64,000 nt of DNA from Ascidia mentula. Lineage: Eukaryota > Chordata > Ascidiacea > Phlebobranchia > Ascidiidae. The position numbers and the translations under genes were made by a program. Position 1 is the first letter of the stretch, and each line of letters opens with the position of its first letter. Below, one piece after another: positions 48,701 to 64,000 of this stretch. Below the pieces are notes generated by a model. The model was not told the origin of the DNA and did no database searches. It worked only from the letters and a program-made list of their open reading frames with translations. The stretch is taken from positions 19,718,501 through 19,782,500 of the forward strand of contig OX387200.1 in NCBI GenBank assembly GCA_947561715.1, written 5' to 3'.

Positions 48701-49126
48701 GTGTAAAAAGTGTTCTTGGATGGTATCAGGATGTATGACAAAAGTAACTTATATAAAACCTTTTTGAGACGTTTTTATGTCAAACTACACTTATGTTGAA
48801 ACATAACAGTATAGCAAAGAGTATAAAGAACTTTAACCGACATTTTAAGGTAGAAACAGGACTTTGCTTTGCGAAGTATCCAGGAATTGTCGTGTAAACC
48901 TAACAAAATAAAGAAAAGCATAATACGACAATTCTACAATGGAGCCTAGGTATACAATGCTTGCCACAAACCCCTGATAGTAAAGAGACATTCGAAAAGC
49001 TAAAGAAACTTTTTTTGACTTTTAACTACTGTAGAGTAGTAATGGTACATAGACCGACCATTTAGTTAGTAATCGCAGTTCCATTGGATTGTCCAATTCC
49101 CTCTGAGATCATCGCGTCATCATCCA
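45704..49126. other. Intergenic region between the 268-aa gene and the CREBZF-like gene
   Basis: No exon is supported. Frames near 47.5-47.8 kb are open on both strands but show no domain. The part at about 45.85-46.5 kb is more GC-rich than its surroundings and may be promoter or regulatory DNA. A TGACGTCA CRE occurs near 47275. The region from about 48.4 to 49.1 kb probably includes the 3' UTR of the CREBZF-like gene; a minus-strand AATAAA is present near 48467. Confidence 0.45.
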
Positions 49127-49963
49127 TTATGAACCCTTGGATTTGTGGTGTTTTTCATTGCATTTGTGGCACATTTCAAATGAAACAGTCCCATCAGCAA
49201 CATGCAAACAAATGCCACCTTTGCGGTCATCCTTTTTGGGGAGTGAAGGAACATCAGACTCCTTGGATTTTGAGTAGCTGTGGTCGGGAGCACTGTTACT
49301 CGTTTCAAAGTTGTTGCACATCTTGATTTTGGGAGAAGCAGCCACTGCCTGTAAAACACTGGCAAGGTCACTTTGGTTCAAAAGAACCTCCCGTAGGTAT
49401 TCCACTTCATTGTTCAGCTCCGTGACGTCACTTTCCAAAGTCTGAACTCTCTGTTTAAGCGCATCGTTTTCTTTATTTTGATTTTCAACCTTATTTTCCA
49501 AACTGTGAATGTATTCTTTCTTCTTCTCGCGATTTTGACGAGCTAACACAGCATTGCGATTGGTGCAAACTTGTTTGGCTTTTGTGGCAGTACTGGAATA
49601 AGATAATTTGTTTTTTTTGCTCCTTGTTTTAACTTGCACTTCAGCAGTAACATTGGCCCGCTTTCTTTTTGCAGGGTGATTAGTGGAAGTTGGCTCATCA
49701 ACCAAATCATTCACCTTGTCATCAGATGTTGGTGGTTTCAAGTCATTTAGTTCGGCAAAAAGTCCATCAATATCATTCATTTCGGTATCAGATTCATTGC
49801 CAGAAGACATCTCACTACCATCGTACGGAGGAGTTAGACTGGAGATTCTTCTCAGGCCATAGGATTGTTCCATACAGTTCATAATAACAGGGTCACTGTA
49901 AAAAAACGAGCGCTCAAAGTCACTAAATTCATCCAAAAGTCGGTAATTATCTTCACTAATCAT
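49127..49963 (-). CDS. CREBZF (Zhangfei)-like bZIP transcription regulator, intronless (278 aa)
   Basis: This is a single uninterrupted frame. The N-terminal half is acidic with an AELNDLKPPTSDD stretch, followed by a basic KRKR block. The bZIP spans about residues 130-200. The basic region contains NRNAVLARQNREKKKEYIHS and retains the DNA-contact Asn and Arg. The zipper follows (LENKV...ALKQRV...LESDV...LNNEVEYLREVLLNQ). After it come DHSY (227-230), which matches the HCF-1 binding motif D/E-H-x-Y, and a C-terminal block GGICLHVADGTVSFEMCHKC that closely mirrors the C-terminus of vertebrate CREBZF. Vertebrate CREBZF lacks the canonical Asn and acts mainly as a co-regulator of ATF4/CREB3 and stress responses. 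The Asn here suggests direct DNA binding, which is inference. The lack of introns is unusual beside its intron-rich neighbours and could mean a retrocopy or ancestral intronlessness. Confidence 0.88.
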   Translation of the reverse strand: MISEDNYRLLDEFSDFERSFFYSDPVIMNCMEQSYGLRRISSLTPPYDGSEMSSGNESDTEMNDIDGLFAELNDLKPPTSDDKVNDLVDEPTSTNHPAKRKRANVTAEVQVKTRSKKNKLSYSSTATKAKQVCTNRNAVLARQNREKKKEYIHSLENKVENQNKENDALKQRVQTLESDVTELNNEVEYLREVLLNQSDLASVLQAVAASPKIKMCNNFETSNSAPDHSYSKSKESDVPSLPKKDDRKGGICLHVADGTVSFEMCHKCNEKHHKSKGS

Positions 49964-50838
49964 TTTTAATAGTAAAAGTCACAACACTCTACAAACCACG
50001 CAAAAACGTGACAAAGGCAAACTTTTCCAATAACTTATATGTGCCAAAATTACGCACAGCACACAAAACTACAACAGATAGTTGAGTAATGTTTAGTTAC
50101 AAATAAAGCAAAATTATCACCCACCATATAAATTGAGCACAAAGTTTGTTCGGCAGCAAAGTTCTCAAAAAACAAAATGAATGAATCCGAAACGCAACCT
50201 GTACGTATTTCGTACCACTGCGCATGCGCAAGTTGCGCAACTAAATGGCTGGGGTCGAAGTTCACAAAATTACAGGGTATGCAAAATGAATACTATTATC
50301 CCAAAATATACTAAAAAACGTTTGTCCAAAATTATTTGGCATACACACAAATAAAAGAATCAAAGATATTGTAAGAACGTGATTGAAGAACTAGTCAATC
50401 TAGTTAGTTTTTGGTTACTGTCTATACCTAAACATTTTTACCCATTATCTGGTGGACTTCTTTCACTTAGCCACAAGGATGACGTAATAGGTTTGGATAC
50501 ATTTAGTTGAATGAAAAGTGTATAAAATTATAACGTTTGAAAGCTTTTTCTGTTAAATTTCTGTTAGTCCATCGACTGCATGATTTCCTCGAATTTGTGG
50601 AGACTGCTTTTTTAATAAACTGCACCGAAACTTGACCTATCTTTTTTTTAATAAAACTTTAATGTGGATTTTATAATTAAAATGCCAGAGCTTATTAGTT
50701 AAAAAAGAAAATTTTCCGTGGGAACAACAGCAACCATTGTCCGAAGATACCACAAATAGACTTAATCATTGGCCCGTGGAAGACCCTCAAGCCATTTGCC
50801 ATGACTCATAACTGCAAAGATGCCACTAAGTCTCCGCA
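49964..50838. other. Upstream region of the CREBZF-like gene
   Basis: No exon is seen. It should contain the CREBZF-like promoter. The segment 50326-50515 is repeated in diverged form at 52074-52265. Confidence 0.45.
50326..50515 (+). repeat. Diverged direct repeat, copy A
   Basis: This segment and 52074-52265 share a collinear series of words in the same order, including attatttg.catacaca, gtgattg.agaacaagtcaat, ttttggttactgtctata and gatgacgt.ata. It looks like an old segmental duplication or two copies of a short interspersed element. Confidence 0.55.
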
Positions 50839-51192
50839 ATGAGGGCGCGAAAAAAAAATTCGGCTCTGAAAGAAATGCTCACTTACTCCAATGCGCCAGC
50901 GCTGATTTTACCAAAGGAAGAATTTCAAAAAAGCAAACTTCCTTCAAACATCGTTAGCCAAACAACAATAGAGCCACCCAACGTATTAAGCCCTGCCCAC
51001 TTGACACTCAATCCTGCGCACCCCTTGAAGTACAGCGCAGGATTGTGGGTTTCAGCGCATCAAACGCTGTCCGTTCACGGCGAAGACCAAGTTTACGAGA
51101 TACCGGCATTCCCGAGTCAGTCCACGACGCGACGAGAAGTCGTTCTCACGGTAAAACAGTGCGACTTTCACGCGATTACCAATGTTAGCTAA
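50839..51192 (+). CDS. Hypothetical ORF (117 aa), possibly the first exon of an unrecognised gene
   Basis: The frame runs from ATG 50839 to TAA 51192 and encodes a polar chain without signal peptide or membrane segment (for example GEDQVYEIPAFPSQSTTRRE). Codon choice looks protein-like. A donor-like gtcagt inside the frame near 51116 could join in phase 1 to a frame at about 51477-51612 that also reads like protein (QNVQDYLNPRFPIVPRHFPG). A third open frame ends at 52000. I cannot complete a consistent model and do not recognise the product. It may be chance. Confidence 0.3.
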   Translation: MRARKKNSALKEMLTYSNAPALILPKEEFQKSKLPSNIVSQTTIEPPNVLSPAHLTLNPAHPLKYSAGLWVSAHQTLSVHGEDQVYEIPAFPSQSTTRREVVLTVKQCDFHAITNVS

Positions 51193-51439
51193 GCGTTTGG
51201 GAAAAAAGCATCAGGGAAAACAGTCCACACCACTTTGCCCAAAATAATGAATTGTGAATCATTTTGACGAATTTCTTATTTACAAAAAATTATTTTTAGG
51301 TGGTGGCTAGTCTACGATTTTGGTTGTAAAATCAATTGTAATTTAGCTACATTTCATTATTTTCCAAACGCAGAATACCAGTCACTTATACCACAGCGAG
51401 AATGACTGCTCCTCTTAAATATTCAACATCATAAACCAG

Positions 51440-51765
51440 GATCGGGATTCCAAGTGGTTACCATAAGATCCTGGAGTCGTATTTCCACAAGGGCAAAACC
51501 TCACCTTGGATCCTTTGACCCACAGAGCCGCGCCACCCAAACAGAACGTGCAGGATTACCTCAATCCCAGGTTCCCAATTGTCCCGAGGCATTTTCCAGG
51601 CGAGTTCGCGCAGTAACTTGGGGCGGTCACCGCGAAAACCCATCACAGCCCCGATGGTGAAACACGACACCCACTTAGGGTCAGGATAAACGGCTGGGCC
51701 CCGGCGGCCATGCGATGGGGACCCCGTCTTTGTAATCGGACGCTTTAAGTTCAAGATGTCCCGTC
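51440..51765. other. GC-rich block open on both strands
   Basis: This stretch is clearly richer in G+C than the flanking A+T-rich DNA. It keeps a 98-codon frame on the minus strand (51754-51458) and a roughly 45-codon protein-like frame on the plus strand. It may be an exon or part of an inserted element. Confidence 0.35.
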
Positions 51766-52000
51766 ACCCTGTGATACTGACTTTTTCATTGCTTTTCGAG
51801 CAAAAACTTTCAACGTTGTGGTAAACTGTTCAAAGTTTCCAAGCGATGAAAAGGAGCTGTTTGTTTTTAGCAAAGCGGTAGAGTCAAGCCGTGTGGCCTC
51901 TGCCATTTCCGACTCGTTGTCTATGGGAATATCATTTCAACGGGAAAGAATACTTGTCAAACGCATTTCCCACAACACTAAGTGTTACAAACAGGACTAA
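51725..52000 (+). CDS. Possible terminal exon of an unrecognised plus-strand gene
   Basis: A frame closed by a stop codon just upstream (near 51725) runs to TAA at 52000. It reads DVPSPCDTDFFIAFRAK then FNVVVNCSKFPSDEKE and onward. There is no ATG near its 5' end except internal ones, so it would need a 5' splice partner. An AG at about 51736 (ctttaag) would enter in phase 1. No homology was recognised; a chance open frame is possible. Confidence 0.25.
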
Positions 52001-52073
52001 AAGCAACCTTAATGGTTTTTTTACAGTTTGAGTAAAGAAGTTGTTGTTGACTCTGTTCAACACAATAGAGAAA

Positions 52074-52265
52074 ATTATTTGCCGAAAATTTATTTGTCAT
52101 ACACATAATGAAAATAATTAAACATATCGTAAGCAAGCATGTGATTGGAGAACAAGTCAATTTGGTAAGCTTTTGGTTATTGTCTATAAACAGTTTTAAC
52201 CATGATCTGATGAACTTGTGCGATTAGGCTGCAAGCATGACGTCATAAATTTTTATACTTTTCGA
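52074..52265 (+). repeat. Diverged direct repeat, copy B
   Basis: This is the partner of 50326-50515 in the same orientation, about 1.75 kb away, with the same order of shared words. Confidence 0.55.
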
Positions 52266-53207
52266 GGAGTCAATTCATAGAAGGTCTTGTTATCGGTACT
52301 TTTCAACACAACGAACGTTAGGGTTTATATAAATAAAAAAATGTTAAACGTGTTCGGACATTCATTCCTCAAGACTCATTTTTCAATTATCGCCTAATTT
52401 TTACTCGTTGAGGCCACGTTACTTCAATGGCAAACGAACTAACGGTTACGCGATCGCCCACGAAGCTGCGTTAAAAACTACAGAATCTGTTTGGCTCGTG
52501 ACCAAGTTGCTGAAACCTTGAAACCCTCCTGCCTCAGCTTCCCGGTTAATGTTCTGCAATCGAGACTTTTCATGCGAGGGTCAACTCAAGATAATTGTAT
52601 TTTGGCAACATCGGCGCGCGCCAGAAAATTGAGACGGCCGTTCACTTACAAGTGGCGTGTTTTCTGTTTTCGTTGAAAGTTTCATGCCTTGCAATGATGT
52701 ATACGAGCGTAACGGACCACACACGCGCAACACGCGTCCACGCACCTGTTATGAATTTACAAACAATGGGGTTCGGTTTCGTCGAGAAATACGAAAATAT
52801 GTCTATGTCATAAATATGGCGAGAAAAAACGGGGAACGGATTTGTACAAAACGAGGCATCGACATCGTGAACAAAGATAAATAACAGAGAGTTAAAGATG
52901 CTGATTGACACAACGTAATACTGCGAAATAGCACAGCGACTAGAGTTTCACGGCGCAACTCCGTATATAGGGACCCGCCCACGGATGGATCTTGTCGCAA
53001 AAGAATTCCATAGTTAATGAAAGGAATTGGAAAAAGTACACAGGGCAAAACGAAAACAGTTTCGGAACTAATCGGCATAAAAAAGACAGTACCCACGTAA
53101 TTACGTTCACTTTTATACAAAACTGAAAGAGTGCAGGCATGAATAAGCAGCACTTTGTTGGTTAATGTTATGCGATGTTGTAATGATATGCGAACATGTG
53201 TCACCGG

Positions 53208-53259
53208 CATGGCGCAGTGACATGTGGCAAAGACATGGCGCAGTGACGTGTGGCAGCAG
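53208..53259 (+). repeat. Tandem duplication, 26 bp x 2
   Basis: catggcgcagtgacatgtgg is followed 26 bases later by catggcgcagtgacgtgtgg. The two units are nearly identical and lie just beyond the ERG/FLI stop codon, probably in its 3' UTR. Confidence 0.8.
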
Positions 53260-53345
53260 CGGGCGTTCTCTGTCACAGTGAGGTTGCTTATTTGGCAACG
53301 TAACTCAGGGTCGTTTGGCGGACGAGGTACAAATCAAGAGGTTCA

Positions 53346-62329
<8,984 letters not shown>

Positions 62330-64000
62330 GACGTAATTGCAGAGAAGGAATAAAAGCTTCCGAACCCGTCGCACTTTGAACTTTAATCAACGAAAGCGTT
62401 CGGTTGATCCTTGCTACAGATCCACGGATAGGTGATAGAAATCAAGCGAGATCCGCTTCTGGTGATTTAACTGTTAAATGAGCTGACGGTAACCTCTTAG
62501 CTCTATCGAGTGCTATATCAACATCAACGACAAAGCGATTTGAAACTGACGCCACTACGCCGCATTCGCCTCCTTTTAAGCTGGGGCGAATAACTGGGGC
62601 TCACGGGGTATAGGCGAAGGCGCCAGAAAAAAAGCGCAACTCTTCGCCAGTGCAGTGGAGCAAGAAGGAGAGAAGAAAAAAAAATGTATTTGGGTTCTGG
62701 GGCAAAGCGCCACAAGCGCGAACCGCAGAAGCAACCAGTATGCGAATGGGGACTCCGGGGCGGTTGCCTTGCTCTGATCTGTCGTTATTTGGCATTTGCA
62801 TTGGCAGATGAAAGATGACGGGCAAACGGGCAAAGCATAGGTGCGGCGTGCCATTGGCAGTCGCCGCGGTTCAATGCGACCGAAGGCGGTGCAATTCCAA
62901 AATGCTTTCCCACACCCAGGTACCGACGTGCCGCCAAACCGATTTTACATTCGCGGTTGGCCTGGGAAAGATTGTGGCAGTAAATATGATACGACCCCGC
63001 CTATAAACGGCGACGGATTGTGAAAGATGGTCGCCAACCATTGCCATCTCTCAGTGACTCTATTAAAGCGAAACGGTTGAAATGTGCGCATGACATTGTG
63101 TCGGCGATTAGGGCTGTCCGCAAGCCTCTCAGGCGCTTTCGAAACATAACCCAGATCCTGTACAAAATTGGGGGGTATAAAAAAAGACCTAGGACATTGC
63201 CTCCTTCATGTCCCACGTCATCAGTCGCTTTGTTGAGGAAATAAAATGCCCAGTTGGTTGGAAACGTCATCGGCTGTGGGAAAGATTATGAGACTTATTT
63301 GTTTGCGTGTGGAACTACGCTGTTGAGCAAAAGTAACATGAACCGCTTTCAAACAACGCAACACCGACATTTTGGACAATGGAAATTTTGTATTTAGAAA
63401 ATAGTTGAAAACTGCTTCCAAATATAAAGTAAAGTAATTTTTTTTTTGATAAACCATGTTTCCATGTAGTATTTTGCAAAGCAAACAGCCGAAAAGTTTT
63501 CCCCCGTTGTGCTCAGTGAAGCGGCATGGAAATCCCTGCTCGTAAAAAACACATTTTATTGGGCGTTTTTGAAATGAAAAAAGGGAGCTCTGCTCGGGTA
63601 AACGAGCAATTCGGATACAGACAAATCTTTTCGTTCGGTTCCGTAATCGAATAGCAGGACCATTGCTCCTCTCGAAAGGTCCAAAGAGGTCGCTAATGTA
63701 TGAACTACATCATTCGCCAAACAATATCACTTACATAATAAAATCGTCACTTATTCCGGAGGAGAGTTTGGAGAAGATAAACTCAGGTGCCAGGCGTCCT
63801 GTTTGCGGTGGAAAAGGTCCATCCCAGGTCACGTGTCCTCATTGTTTGGGTCGGTGGCTTTGTTGTCGCACCCCCTAGATTGTTACTAATCCCTGCGGCA
63901 AATGGCCAGTTTGGCTATCGTGTGACAGTTTTTAGTGGCTTCTTGCGTCATTGCCAGGCGTTATTTTGCTTTAGACACAGTCTGCCTCTAAATCGCGATT
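62330..64000. other. Upstream region of the ERG/FLI gene
   Basis: No exon is supported. Several CRE-like half-sites (TGACGTA, TGACGTC) cluster in 62.29-62.34 kb around and in exon 1. An open plus-strand frame of 74 codons near 63.0-63.2 kb shows no recognisable domain. Promoter and 5' UTR of the ERG/FLI gene are expected just above 62330. Confidence 0.45.

Larger units (their letters stand above)
52001..53345. other. Region 3' of the ERG/FLI gene with repeats
   Basis: No gene is supported. It contains repeat copy B (52074-52265, with a perfect TGACGTCA near 52241) and a 26-bp tandem duplication at 53208-53259. Part of it is probably the 3' UTR of the minus-strand ERG/FLI gene. A 157-codon minus-strand frame (53276-52803) lacks domain signals and is treated as chance. 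Confidence 0.5.

Noticed and set aside
52803-53276. 157-codon minus-strand open frame
   Set aside because: No domain, no signal peptide and a composition like translated A+T-rich UTR. It lies just downstream of the ERG/FLI stop codon and spans a tandem repeat, so it is most likely 3' UTR.

Overview
This is a eukaryotic, intron-rich, A+T-rich window that holds at least six protein-coding genes. All gene models below come from reading splice sites and phases by eye. The gene set points to a chordate. It contains a netrin-G-type gene, a full-length four-domain sodium channel with the DEKA filter, an ERG/FLI-family ETS factor, a CREBZF-type bZIP factor and a DCST1-like protein. The compact introns and genes nested inside introns fit a tunicate (Ciona-like ascidian) best. 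That is an inference; another invertebrate deuterostome cannot be excluded.

Layout, left to right. (1) Positions 1-51: possible first codons of a minus-strand gene that runs off the window. (2) Positions 4306-11485, +: a complete ten-exon netrin-G-like gene (603 aa) with a laminin N-terminal domain, three LE modules and a GPI-type C-terminus. (3) 11486-16439: no supported gene. (4) 16440-44721, +: a complete voltage-gated sodium channel, 33 coding exons, 1950 aa, including an AT-AC (U12-type) intron at the position known in vertebrate SCN genes. Two genes are nested on the opposite strand in its introns. In intron 8 (22978-25073) lies a five-exon gene for a 205-aa secreted, probably helical, six-cysteine protein that I do not recognise. 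In intron 15 (31245-35964) lies a ten-exon DCST1-like membrane protein with a RING-like C-terminus. (5) 44745-45703, -: a two-exon gene of unknown function whose stop codon is about 23 bp from the sodium-channel stop (tail to tail). (6) 49127-49963, -: intronless CREBZF-like bZIP gene. (7) 50.8-52.0 kb: weak hints of a plus-strand gene. (8) 53346-62329, -: a complete eleven-exon ERG/FLI ETS gene with PNT and ETS domains (652 aa).

There is no operon-like functional cluster. Netrin-G and the sodium channel are both neural genes, and the other genes look functionally independent. Introns and intergenic DNA carry several small inverted-repeat elements (a three-copy family with CTGCAGACAGG termini, a hAT-like element and foldbacks) and tRNA-derived SINE relics.

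The most novel item is the small secreted-protein gene in sodium-channel intron 8. It has a signal peptide, a TATA box, all introns in phase 0, six cysteines in the mature chain and an internal KRPRR site, an organisation reminiscent of helical cytokines.
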